Assembly: GCA_023388335.1 (NCBI GenBank)
Contig: JAEWGL010000071.1
Location: 1 to 21,260 of the forward strand
Origin: Pseudomonadota bacterium
Lineage (GTDB): Bacteria; Pseudomonadota; Gammaproteobacteria; Pseudomonadales; Pseudomonadaceae
Direction: 5' to 3'
DNA length: 21,260 nt
This document shows, one piece after another, positions 6,844 to 13,932 of this stretch. Position numbers and translations under genes: made by a program. The notes under the pieces were generated by a model. It made no database searches, had not been told where the DNA came from, and saw only the letters and a program-made list of their open reading frames with translations. Numbering within the stretch: the stretch's first letter is position 1; every line of letters begins with the position of its first letter.

Positions 6844-7644
6844 TTAACGAAGCTTGAAGTCGATAGGCACGCTGACCCAGCCCAACTGGGCCACGTCGCC
6901 CTGCTTGGCCGGTACGAAACTCCAGCGCTTGACGGCGGCCAGGGCGGCGTCATCCAGCGCCGGGCGACCACTGCTCTTCTGGATTTGGATTTGCCCCGGC
7001 TTGCCGCTGGGGAGTACCTCGACGCGCAGTTGCACGGTGCCTTCCCAGCCGCGCCGCTGGGCCATCTGCGGGTAGTCGGGCGCCGGGTTCTTGAGGTAGG
7101 CCGCGTTGGCCGAGGCCGGGGTGACCGGTGCCGGGGCAGGTGGCGCCGGCGGTGCGGGCGCGGCCACGGGGGGCGGCGGGGGTGCCTCGACCGGTTTGGG
7201 CACAGGCTTGGCGACAGGCTTGGGCACCGGTTTAGGCTTGGGTTTGGGTATCGGCTTGGGTGCAGGCTTGGCGGCCAGCTCGTCGACCACCGGCGGCGGC
7301 GGCGGCGGCTCGACCACAGGCGGCGCGGGGGCCGGAGGGGGTGGCTGCACCGGTGGTGCCGGTTGCGCGAACTCGATGGTCATCGGTGGAATTTCTGGCG
7401 GCACCACCGGCAAGGCCGGGGTGGGCGTCTGGCTCACCCAGTAGGCCACGGCGCCGTGCAAGGCCAGCACAACCAGCCCGAGCACGACCTTGTCGCGCCG
7501 GCGCAGGCCGCTCAGTGGAGTGCGCTGCAGGCGCAACTGCGCCAACGGCAGACGTAACGTGCGGCCAAGGTCGACCAGATCGCCACCCGGCGCCTGGCGC
7601 CATGGCTGGTCGTAGGCCTTGACGGCCGTCTGGACATTACCCAT
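6844..7644 (-). CDS. tonB: TonB energy transducer with N-terminal cytoplasmic extension (TonB2 type)
   Basis: The 266-residue protein starts with about 50 cytoplasmic residues rich in Arg and Leu, an extension seen in Pseudomonas TonB proteins. One transmembrane helix follows (52-70) and holds His63, matching the conserved His20 of E. coli TonB. Residues 74-176 are proline-rich, with Lys-Pro repeats at 126-151, long enough to span the periplasm. The C-terminal TonB domain (180-266) shows PDYPQMAQRRGWEGTV, LPSGK and SSGRPALDDAALAAVKRW. It transmits proton-motive energy to TonB-dependent outer-membrane receptors. A strong AGGAG precedes the ATG. No receptor gene lies adjacent, so the cargo (iron chelates, vitamin B12, sulfate esters) is not defined by context. 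Confidence 0.92.
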   Translation of the reverse strand: MGNVQTAVKAYDQPWRQAPGGDLVDLGRTLRLPLAQLRLQRTPLSGLRRRDKVVLGLVVLALHGAVAYWVSQTPTPALPVVPPEIPPMTIEFAQPAPPVQPPPPAPAPPVVEPPPPPPVVDELAAKPAPKPIPKPKPKPVPKPVAKPVPKPVEAPPPPPVAAPAPPAPPAPAPVTPASANAAYLKNPAPDYPQMAQRRGWEGTVQLRVEVLPSGKPGQIQIQKSSGRPALDDAALAAVKRWSFVPAKQGDVAQLGWVSVPIDFKLR

Positions 7645-7904
7645 TGATCAACTCCTGGGGGGTCGTGATGCAGGTCATGGTGGGCGGGTTAAAGCCCTTC
7701 GCATGGCTGAATCATCGGTGCCAGACGCTTATCTCTTAAAGTAATGTTTATTTTTGTAAATAGATCTTTTAGGAATATTTGATTTTGCGAGTCTTGTCTA
7801 ACCCTTATGGTTCAAGGGCTGTAGCGGGGGGCGCAAAAACTGATGCTTAACGGGCATTCAAAATATTCACGCAAGGCATGGGTTAACAGGGCACCTGCAG
7901 GCGT

Positions 7905-7960
7905 CCACTCAGCCCGCTGGGCTGCGCTGTCGCGCAGAGAACAAGGTCTGCAAGCGCGGC
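7905..7960 (-). repeat. 56-bp intergenic repeat, copy 2 (inverted)
   Basis: This is the reverse-complement copy of 5363-5418, with three mismatches in 56 bases and the same TGCGCGACAGCGCA hairpin core. Together the copies bracket the tonB-exbB-exbD operon in about 2.6 kb. Confidence 0.85.
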
Positions 7961-7975
7961 GGCCACCCTGTAGAA

Positions 7976-8020
7976 GCTGGCTTGTCCGGCGATCGGCCGC
8001 GAAGCGGCCGTAAAGCCAGC
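7976..8020. repeat. Nested double-stem palindrome (REP variant)
   Basis: An outer 7-bp stem GCTGGCT/AGCCAGC (7976-7982, 8014-8020) encloses an inner 7-bp stem CGGCCGC-GAA-GCGGCCG (7994-8010). The left flank TGTAGAAGCTGGCTTGTCC resembles the hairpin element at 19968-20000, so it looks like one member of a dispersed Pseudomonas palindrome family. Confidence 0.7.
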
Positions 8021-8142
8021 CATCTCGATCTGTCTGGGGCAGCGCGGTTACAGGGGTTGCGACCGCTGCGCGGTTGATCGCGGCACAAGGCCGCCCCTAC
8101 AAGATTCAGCTAAATCAATGGGTTAGCGTTTATTCTATAGGA

Positions 8143-8177
8143 GCGGGTTTACCCGCGAAGGGCCGCAAAGCGGCCCC
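8143..8177. repeat. REP-like double hairpin at the 3' end of the cys operon
   Basis: Two adjacent perfect stems, GCGGGT-TT-ACCCGC (8143-8156) and GGGCCGC-AAA-GCGGCCC (8160-8176), lie 46 bases beyond the cysA stop. No T-tract follows on the leftward transcript, so it is more likely a REP element that protects or ends the cys mRNA than a classical terminator. Confidence 0.6.
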
Positions 8178-8222
8178 GGATCTTAAGTGAACAGCATCGC
8201 GGGCTGGCCCGGGATTTTGGTT

Positions 8223-9212
8223 TTAGAGATCGTTCACCTTCTGCCACACCTTCGGCCTGAAGAACAACGTCTCCCCGCGCGCCAACCCGCTGAGGCTGTC
8301 ATGGTCCTTGACCACCTCGGCCTCGATCAGCTCGCTCTGCCCCTCGACCTTGAGGGTCACCCGTGTGGTCGCACCCAGCGGGCGGATATCACGGACCTGC
8401 GCCGCATGATGACCTTCGACCTCGTGACGCGACAACGACACCTCATGCGGGCGGAACAGTACATGCTGCCCTTCGCTCAGGTGCAGGCGGTTGGAATCGC
8501 CGAGGAAGTGGTAGACGAAGTCGTTGGCCGGCTGCTCGTAGACCTCGCCCGGCGAGCCGATCTGTTCGATCACGCCCTTGTTCATCACCACGATGCGGTC
8601 GGCGACCTCCATCGCCTCTTCCTGGTCATGGGTGACGAACACCGAGGTCAGGTTGATGTCCTCGTGCAGACGCGCCAGCCAGCGGCGCAGCTCCTTGCGC
8701 ACCTTGGCATCGAGGGCGCCGAACGGTTCGTCGAGCAGCAGCACCTTGGGCTCCACCGCCAGCGCACGGGCCAGGGCGATACGCTGGCGCTGGCCGCCGG
8801 ACAATTGCTCGGGATAGCGATCGGACAGCCAGTCGAGCTGGACCATGTTCAGCAGCTCATGGACCTTCTCGGCGATCTTGCTCTCGCTCGGACGTTCGCC
8901 CTTGGGCTTCATGCGCAGGCCGAAGGCGACGTTGTCGAACACGCTCATGTGGCGGAACAGCGCGTAGTGCTGGAACACGAACCCGACGTTGCGATCGCGC
9001 ACGTCATGGCCCGAGACATCCTCGCCATGGAACACGATGCTGCCCTGGTCGGGGGTTTCCAGCCCGGCGATGATGCGCAGCAAGGTGGTCTTGCCGCAGC
9101 CCGAGGGGCCGAGCAACGCTACCAGCTCGCCGCTGTGGATATCCAGGCTGATGCTGTCCAGGGCCTGGAACGTGTTGAAACGCTTGCTGACGTTACGAAC
9201 TTCGATCGACAT
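8223..9212 (-). CDS. cysA: Sulfate/thiosulfate ABC transporter ATPase
   Basis: The 329-residue ATPase energises sulfate and thiosulfate import through CysT-CysW. Motifs seen are Walker A GPSGCGKTT (from 35), Q-loop Gln81, signature LSGGQRQR (137-144), Walker B VLLLDEPF (157-164) and the switch His195 in VTHDQEEA. About 90 residues after the nucleotide-binding domain form the TOBE-like C-terminal domain (DSNRLHLSEGQHVLFRPHE), as usual for CysA. It is the last gene of the oscA-sbp-cysT-cysW-cysA series, with its ATG two bases after the cysW stop, so the two are translationally linked. Confidence 0.96.
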   Translation of the reverse strand: MSIEVRNVSKRFNTFQALDSISLDIHSGELVALLGPSGCGKTTLLRIIAGLETPDQGSIVFHGEDVSGHDVRDRNVGFVFQHYALFRHMSVFDNVAFGLRMKPKGERPSESKIAEKVHELLNMVQLDWLSDRYPEQLSGGQRQRIALARALAVEPKVLLLDEPFGALDAKVRKELRRWLARLHEDINLTSVFVTHDQEEAMEVADRIVVMNKGVIEQIGSPGEVYEQPANDFVYHFLGDSNRLHLSEGQHVLFRPHEVSLSRHEVEGHHAAQVRDIRPLGATTRVTLKVEGQSELIEAEVVKDHDSLSGLARGETLFFRPKVWQKVNDL

Positions 9213-9214
9213 GA

Positions 9215-10087
9215 TTATTCCTCCGCTGCGTTGTGGCGCAGGCGGTTAATGCGGGATTCGCTCCACTGCTTGAGCAGCAGGATGAACAGCGCCAGGATCA
9301 GCAGCAAGCTGGCCACGCTGAAGGCCGCGACATGGTTGTATTCGTTGTAGAGGATCTCGACGTGCAAGGGCAAGGTGTTGGTAACGCCGCGGATATGCCC
9401 GGAAACCACCGACACCGCGCCGAACTCGCCCATCGCCCGCGCGGTACACAGCACCACGCCGTAGATCAGGCCCCATTTGATGTTCGGCAGGGTGACGTGC
9501 CAGAACATCTGCCAGCCGTTGGCACCGAGCAGGCGCGCGGCCTCCTCTTCCTGGGTGCCCTGCTCCTGCATCAGCGGGATCAGCTCGCGAGCGACGAACG
9601 GCACGGTGACGAAGATGGTCGCCAGAACGATGCCCGGCAGGGCGAAGACGATCTGGATGTCATGGTCCTGCAGCCACGGCCCGAAAAAGCCCTGGGCGCC
9701 GAACATCAGCACATACACCAGACCGGCGATCACCGGCGACACCGAGAACGGCAGGTCGATCAGGGTCACCAGGATGCTCTTGCCGCGAAAATCGTACTTG
9801 CTCACGCACCACGCCGCGCTGACGCCGAACACCAGGTTCAGCGGCACCGAAATGGCCACGGCGAGCAGGGTCAGCTTCAGGGCCGACAGGGCATCGGCTT
9901 CGAAGATCGCTTCGAAGAAGGTCCCCACGCCCATCTTCAGGGCCTGGGACACCACGATCACCAGGGGCAACAACAGGAACAGCGCGAACACCAGCCAGGC
10001 CAGGACTATCAGTACACGGCGCGAGGTCGCGCTGCCACGGCGGGCAGCATTGGCCGAAGCGGCCGCGCCCAGGGTTGACGTAGACAT
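9215..10087 (-). CDS. cysW: Sulfate ABC transporter permease CysW
   Basis: The 290-residue inner-membrane permease has about six helices and the cytoplasmic EAA loop that docks on CysA (QEEEAARLLGANGWQMFW with the following LPNIKWGLIYG). The stretch ARAMGEFGAVSVVSGHI is typical of CysW. The N-terminal 30 residues are cytoplasmic and rich in Ala, Ser and Arg. A strong AAGGAGG precedes the ATG, and 14 bases separate it from the cysT stop. It pairs with CysT to make the heterodimeric sulfate channel. Confidence 0.96.
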   Translation of the reverse strand: MSTSTLGAAASANAARRGSATSRRVLIVLAWLVFALFLLLPLVIVVSQALKMGVGTFFEAIFEADALSALKLTLLAVAISVPLNLVFGVSAAWCVSKYDFRGKSILVTLIDLPFSVSPVIAGLVYVLMFGAQGFFGPWLQDHDIQIVFALPGIVLATIFVTVPFVARELIPLMQEQGTQEEEAARLLGANGWQMFWHVTLPNIKWGLIYGVVLCTARAMGEFGAVSVVSGHIRGVTNTLPLHVEILYNEYNHVAAFSVASLLLILALFILLLKQWSESRINRLRHNAAEE

Positions 10088-10101
10088 TGCCTAGGCCTCC
10101 T

Positions 10102-10920
10102 TCAAGGGGTTTCGATGCGCCGCTGCAGCAGGTTGATCAGCAGCAGCAGGATGAAGGAAACCACCAGCATCAGCACGCCGATGGCGGTGGCGCCGGTGTA
10201 GTCGTACTGGTCGAGCTTGACCATGATCAGCAGCGGCAGGATTTCGGTCTTCATCGGCATGTTGCCGGCGATGAAGATCACCGAGCCGTACTCGCCCACG
10301 CCTCGGGCGAAGGCCAGGGCAAAGCCGGTCAGCCAGGCCGGCAGCAGCGCCGGCGCCAGTACATGGCGGAACACCTGCAGGGGCCTTGCGCCGAGGCAGG
10401 CAGCCGCCTCCTCCACTTCGCGCGGGATGTCGGCCAGCACCGGCTGTACCGTGCGCACCACGAACGGCAGGGTGACGAAGGTCAGCGCCAGGGTGATGCC
10501 CAGCGGCGTGTAGGCGATCTTGAAGCCCAGGTCGGTGGCGAACTGACCGACCCAGCCTGAGGGCGCGTACAGTGCGGTCAGCGCGATACCGGCCACGGCG
10601 GTCGGCAGGGCGAACGGCAGATCGATCATGGCATCGATGATCTTGCGGCCCGGGAAGGTGTAGCGCACCAGCACCCAGGCCAGCAGGGTGCCGATCAGGC
10701 CGTTGATGACAGCCGCGAACAGGGCGGTGCCAAAGCTCAGCTTGAGGGCGGCGATGACCCGCGGCGCACTGATGATGTTCCAGAACTGCTCCCACGTGAG
10801 CTGGGCGGCATGCACGAACATGGCGGCCAGTGGGATAAGCACAATCAGGCTGAGGTACACCAAGGTGTAGCCCAGTGTCAGCCCGAAGCCGGGTATGACA
10901 GGGGAGATACGACGTGACAT
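10102..10920 (-). CDS. cysT: Sulfate ABC transporter permease CysT (CysU)
   Basis: I choose the ATG at 10920, which has an AGGGA site six bases upstream and gives 272 residues, the normal length for Pseudomonas CysT. The longer TTG-start reading would run into the intergenic hairpin at 10946-10965. The protein begins MSRRISPVIPGFGLTLGY, has about six membrane helices and the EAA loop REVEEAAACLGARPLQVFRH. The segment ARGVGEYGSVIFIAGNMP is diagnostic of CysT. It forms the membrane channel with CysW. Confidence 0.95.
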   Translation of the reverse strand: MSRRISPVIPGFGLTLGYTLVYLSLIVLIPLAAMFVHAAQLTWEQFWNIISAPRVIAALKLSFGTALFAAVINGLIGTLLAWVLVRYTFPGRKIIDAMIDLPFALPTAVAGIALTALYAPSGWVGQFATDLGFKIAYTPLGITLALTFVTLPFVVRTVQPVLADIPREVEEAAACLGARPLQVFRHVLAPALLPAWLTGFALAFARGVGEYGSVIFIAGNMPMKTEILPLLIMVKLDQYDYTGATAIGVLMLVVSFILLLLINLLQRRIETP

Positions 10921-10945
10921 AGAGGTCCCTGGTTGAACGCACGAA

Positions 10946-10965
10946 GCCCGGGACAAGTCCCGGGC
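10946..10965 (-). other. Intercistronic hairpin between sbp and cysT
   Basis: A perfect 8-bp stem (GCCCGGGA with TCCCGGGC, four-base loop) lies 43 bases after the sbp stop and 26 before the cysT ATG. There is no T-tract, so it is unlikely to terminate transcription fully. Such hairpins often block 3' exonucleases, which would let abundant Sbp be made from the same transcript as the scarcer permeases. Confidence 0.6.
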
Positions 10966-11007
10966 CCATGCTGGCTACTGAAGGGTGTTGCTCCCGCTAG
11001 GCACAGC

Positions 11008-12015
11008 TCACTGTGCCGTGTAGATCTGGTCGAAAACCCCGCCATCATTGAAGAACTTGGGTTGAGCAGTCTTCCAGCCGCCGAAGTCCTTGTCGATAGT
11101 CACCAGGTCCAGTTTCGGGAATTGCGTGCCGAATTCACTGGCGACCTTCTCGTCGCGCGGACGGTAGAAGTTCTGCGCGGCGATCTTCTGACCGGCCGGA
11201 CTGTACAGGTGTTTGAGGTATTCGGTGGCGATCTGGGTGTTGCCTTTCTTCTCGGCGTTCTTGTCGACGACCGCCACGGGTGGCTCGGCGAGGATCGACA
11301 GCGACGGCACGACGATTTCGAACTTGTCGCTGCCACCGTCTTCCTTGAGGGCCAGGAAGGCTTCGTTCTCCCAGGCCAGCAAGACGTCGCCCTGGCCGTT
11401 GTTGACGAAGGTGATGGTCGAGCCGCGGGCACCGGTGTCCAGCACGGGGACGCGCTTGAACAGTTCCTGGACGTATTCCTTGGCCTTTTCCTCGCTACCG
11501 CCGGCCTTCAGGCCGTAGGCCCAGGCGGCCAGGAAGTTCCAGCGCGCACCGCCGGAGGTCTTCGGATTCGGGGTGATCACCGAGACGTCGTTCTTGACCA
11601 GGTCGCCCCAGTCCTTGATGCCTTTGGGATTGCCCTTGCGCACCAGGAACACGATGGTCGAGGTGTAAGGGGTGCTGGCATCCGGCAGGCGGGACTGCCA
11701 GTTGTCTGGCAGGGTCTTGCCCAACTTGGCGATCTCGTCGATGTCGCCGGCCAGGGCCAGGGTCACCACGTCGGCGCGCAGGCCATCGATCACCGCGCGT
11801 CCTTGCTTGCCCGAGCCGCCATGGGATTGCTGGATCTTCACCTTGTCGTCCGGATGGCTGGCCTGCCAGTGCTTGATGAACTCGGCGTTGTACTGCTGGT
11901 ACAGCTCACGGGTGGGGTCGTAGGACACGTTCAGCAATTCGTAGTCCTTGGCGATCGCGGAACCGGCAAAAACGGCACTGGCCAAGGCGGCGAGCGCATA
12001 GCGGCGGATGGACAT
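11008..12015 (-). CDS. sbp: Periplasmic sulfate-binding protein
   Basis: The ATG at 12015 has a GGGAG site and starts a clean signal peptide, giving 335 residues; the in-frame codons further upstream lack such a site. Residues 1-22 end in SAIA before KDYELLNVSYDPTRELYQQYN, the start typical of sulfate-binding proteins. Further family blocks are QSHGGSGKQGRAVIDGLRADVVTLAL, ITPNPKTSGGARWNFLAAWAYG, and NNGQGDVLLAWENEAFLA. The protein captures sulfate in the periplasm for CysT-CysW-CysA. It follows oscA at 47 bases and probably shares its promoter. Confidence 0.96.
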   Translation of the reverse strand: MSIRRYALAALASAVFAGSAIAKDYELLNVSYDPTRELYQQYNAEFIKHWQASHPDDKVKIQQSHGGSGKQGRAVIDGLRADVVTLALAGDIDEIAKLGKTLPDNWQSRLPDASTPYTSTIVFLVRKGNPKGIKDWGDLVKNDVSVITPNPKTSGGARWNFLAAWAYGLKAGGSEEKAKEYVQELFKRVPVLDTGARGSTITFVNNGQGDVLLAWENEAFLALKEDGGSDKFEIVVPSLSILAEPPVAVVDKNAEKKGNTQIATEYLKHLYSPAGQKIAAQNFYRPRDEKVASEFGTQFPKLDLVTIDKDFGGWKTAQPKFFNDGGVFDQIYTAQ

Positions 12016-12062
12016 GGTGAAGCTCCCGATTGGCATTTTTTCTAGTTGGAAGTGACGCGGTC

Positions 12063-12245
12063 TCAGCCAGACTTGTTGCCAGGCTGTTGCAGGCGGAACT
12101 TCTCCTTGCGTTCGATCTGCACGACCTGAGCGTTGTGCACGGTGATCTCCACCGCACCGAAACGCAGGTCACGCAGCGCGCTCTGGATTTCGCGCAGGAT
12201 GGTGGCTTCGTCCTGTCCGTCGACGCTACGCAGAGATGCACTCAT
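12063..12245 (-). CDS. oscA: OscA-like small sulfur-starvation protein (YezD/DUF2292 family)
   Basis: The 60-residue product matches the small DUF2292/YezD family and the OscA protein described directly upstream of sbp in Pseudomonas corrugata, where it is linked to use of organosulfur compounds and chromate tolerance. The core is ATILREIQSALRDLRFGAVEITVHNAQVVQIERKEK split over residues 14-48: a helix followed by a two-strand segment with the conserved Gly-x-Val-x-Ile-x-Val-His pattern and a basic end. There is no signal peptide or cysteine. An AGGAG site eight bases before the ATG and the position as first gene of the sbp-cysTWA series support it as a real gene. Its biochemical role is not known. 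Confidence 0.88.
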   Translation of the reverse strand: MSASLRSVDGQDEATILREIQSALRDLRFGAVEITVHNAQVVQIERKEKFRLQQPGNKSG

Positions 12246-12327
12246 GCTCGTTCTCCTGTGAGTAAGGGTGCCGGGCAGAGGAAAGTGATTGCGCCTGGCG
12301 TGAGGGCAATCTTAGAGAGATGCGGAT

Positions 12328-12352
12328 ATTCTTAAAAATACTGTTTAAGAAT
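12328..12352 (-). promoter_or_regulatory. Perfect inverted repeat upstream of oscA-sbp, candidate sulfur-control operator
   Basis: ATTCTTAAA and TTTAAGAAT form a perfect 9-bp inverted repeat with a 7-base spacer, 83 bases upstream of the oscA ATG. On the minus strand a TAAGAT element follows at 17 bases from a poor -35, as expected for an activator-dependent promoter. In Pseudomonas and enterics the sbp/cys genes are controlled by the LysR-type protein CysB; that this repeat is the binding site is an inference. Confidence 0.4.
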
Positions 12353-12410
12353 TTTTATATAACCAAAATTTTTCGACCGGCACGCCGCCTCTTTCCTACC
12401 GATGAAGACA

Positions 12411-12453
12411 GGTCTCGGTAGGCCGGGTAATTCCGGCACCGGCCTGCCAGACC
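12411..12453 (+). other. Long stem-loop in the oscA/desA divergent region
   Basis: Bases 12411-12426 pair with 12439-12453 over 15 bp (one G-T wobble, one bulged C at 12416) around a 12-base loop. No T-tract follows on either strand. It is the main structure in the 365-base gap between oscA and the desaturase, which otherwise holds the AT-rich oscA promoter region (about 12325-12375) and a short palindrome nearer the desaturase. Confidence 0.5.
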
Positions 12454-12490
12454 CGTACGAGGAGCAGCAGCGCGCTGACCAGTGCCGGGG

Positions 12491-12503
12491 GTCTTATAAA
12501 GAC
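12491..12503 (+). promoter_or_regulatory. Palindrome overlapping a -10-like element upstream of the desaturase
   Basis: GTCTTATAAAGAC is a perfect palindrome (5-bp arms around ATA) that contains TATAAA. CTGACC lies 15 bases upstream as a poor, short-spaced -35. It could be the desaturase promoter with an overlapping repressor site. I do not see the published DesT operator pattern. Confidence 0.3.
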
Positions 12504-12610
12504 TGAAACATCCCGTGACCTCAGAACAAAAAGGCCCGCTGGTTTTATTTCCCGGTGGGGGGATAATGCTCAGGCTGTTCACTCATCTGTTTCCGAGGGC
12601 CCTATCGCCT

Positions 12611-13795
12611 ATGTGGTACAACGGTTTACTCGACCTGTCGGCCTGGCAGTTGCTGGCCGTCACACTGATCATGACCCATGTGACCATCGTCAGTGTCACC
12701 GTCTACCTGCACCGCTATTCCGCCCATCGCTCGCTGGAGCTGAACGCCGGGCTCAAGCACTTCTTCCGTTTCTGGCTGTGGCTGACCACGGCGCAGAACA
12801 CCCAGGAGTGGACCGCCGTGCACCGCAAGCACCACGCCAAGTGCGAGACGGTCGACGACCCCCACAGCCCTGTGATCAAGGGCCTTTCCACCGTCCTGCG
12901 CAAAGGCGCCGAACTCTACCGCGAAGAGGCAAGTAACCCCGATACCCTGCGCATCTACGGCAAGAACTGCCCGGATGACTGGCTGGAGCGCAACCTCTAC
13001 TCGCGCTACAAGCTGGGCGGCATCGTGCTCATGGCGGTAATCGACCTGCTGCTGTTCGGCACCATCGGCATCACCATCTGGGCCGTGCAGATGATGTGGA
13101 TACCCTTCTGGGCCGCCGGCGTGGTCAATGGCCTGGGCCATGCGGTTGGCTATCGAAACTTCGAATGCCGCGACGCCGCCACCAACCTGGTGCCCTGGGG
13201 CATCATCATTGGCGGTGAAGAGCTGCACAATAATCATCACACCTACCCCAACTCAGCCAAGCTGTCGGTCAAGGGCTGGGAGTTCGACATGGGCTGGGCC
13301 TGGATCCGCCTGTTCTGCCTGCTGCGCCTGGCCAAGGTGCAACGGGTCGCGCCAATCGTCCATCGGGTCGAAGGCAAGGGCAGCCTGGACATGGACACCG
13401 CCATGGCCATCCTGAACAACCGCTTCCAGATCATGGCCCAGTACCGCAAGCTGGTGATCGCGCCGCTGGTCAAGCAGGAGCTTGCCCGGGTCGACGATTC
13501 GATGCGCCACCAGTTCCGCCGCGCCAAGCGGCTGCTGTCGCGCGAGCCCAGCCTGCTCGAAGACCGCCACCATGTGCATATCGAGTCCATGCTTGCCCAC
13601 AGCCAATCGCTCAAGATCATCTACGAGAAGCGCCTGGCGCTGCAGCAGATCTGGGCCCGCACCAGCGCCAACGGCCACGACATGCTCGCGGCCATGAAGG
13701 AGTGGGTAAACGAGGCCGAGGCAAGCGGCATCCAATCGTTGCGCGACTTCGCCGCACAGCTCAAGACCTACTCTCTGCGTCCCGCCAACGCCTGA
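12611..13795 (+). CDS. desA: Membrane fatty acid delta-9 desaturase (DesA-like)
   Basis: The 394-residue protein is a membrane di-iron desaturase (PF00487). Its three histidine boxes are HRYSAH (34-39), HRKHH (71-75) and HNNHH (206-210), with an extra GHAVGYRNFE motif at 176-185, and hydrophobic spans at about 10-33, 50-65, 136-160 and 163-178. It introduces a double bond into saturated acyl chains at the inner membrane. The same order, desaturase beside oscA-sbp-cysTWA, is found in P. aeruginosa where the gene is DesA, acting on phospholipid acyl chains; no DesT or DesC neighbour is present, which argues against DesB. I chose the ATG at 12611, which gives the family's usual length; an ATG at 12566 behind a G-rich stretch is possible. 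A hairpin follows the stop. Confidence 0.85.
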   Translation: MWYNGLLDLSAWQLLAVTLIMTHVTIVSVTVYLHRYSAHRSLELNAGLKHFFRFWLWLTTAQNTQEWTAVHRKHHAKCETVDDPHSPVIKGLSTVLRKGAELYREEASNPDTLRIYGKNCPDDWLERNLYSRYKLGGIVLMAVIDLLLFGTIGITIWAVQMMWIPFWAAGVVNGLGHAVGYRNFECRDAATNLVPWGIIIGGEELHNNHHTYPNSAKLSVKGWEFDMGWAWIRLFCLLRLAKVQRVAPIVHRVEGKGSLDMDTAMAILNNRFQIMAQYRKLVIAPLVKQELARVDDSMRHQFRRAKRLLSREPSLLEDRHHVHIESMLAHSQSLKIIYEKRLALQQIWARTSANGHDMLAAMKEWVNEAEASGIQSLRDFAAQLKTYSLRPANA

Positions 13796-13807
13796 GCGGC
13801 ATTCACC

Positions 13808-13832
13808 GGCACGCCCTGCAAGGGGGCGTGCC
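13808..13832 (+). terminator. Hairpin after the desaturase gene
   Basis: A perfect 9-bp stem GGCACGCCC/GGGCGTGCC with a 7-base loop begins 13 bases after the stop codon. No T-run follows, so it may be an inefficient terminator or an mRNA-stabilising hairpin. Confidence 0.5.
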
Positions 13833-13932
13833 ATCTGAACTTCACCACGTCCTTCCACTCCAACGGATATCGCCCGCGTGGCGGGTCCGTGTCGTGACCG
13901 CACGCACTCCTGCCCCGAGAATTTCCGTGCTC

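Larger units (their letters stand above)
7645..8222. other. Repeat-rich intergenic region between tonB and cysA
   Basis: No gene is supported in these 578 bases. The left third (about 7730-7810) is AT-rich and should hold the tonB promoter; I see no convincing Fur box there. From 7905 to 8177 it is a mosaic of palindromic repeats of several kinds: the inverted copy of the 56-bp element, a 45-bp double hairpin, a GATCGCGGCACAAGGCCGC element at about 8078-8096, and a REP-like double hairpin next to the end of cysA. Confidence 0.6.

Noticed and set aside
7730..7810. Fur box in the tonB promoter region
   Set aside because: The AT-rich stretch shows no GATAAT-type arrays or dyad near the Fur consensus.
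8187..9350. Plus-strand ORF of 387 codons opposite cysA
   Set aside because: Antisense shadow of an unambiguous ABC ATPase; the same applies to the long plus-strand ORFs opposite cysW, cysT, sbp and gabD.
10921..10956. Longer CysT starting at a TTG at 10956
   Set aside because: The extension overlaps the intergenic hairpin, lacks a ribosome site, and the ATG at 10920 gives the usual length.
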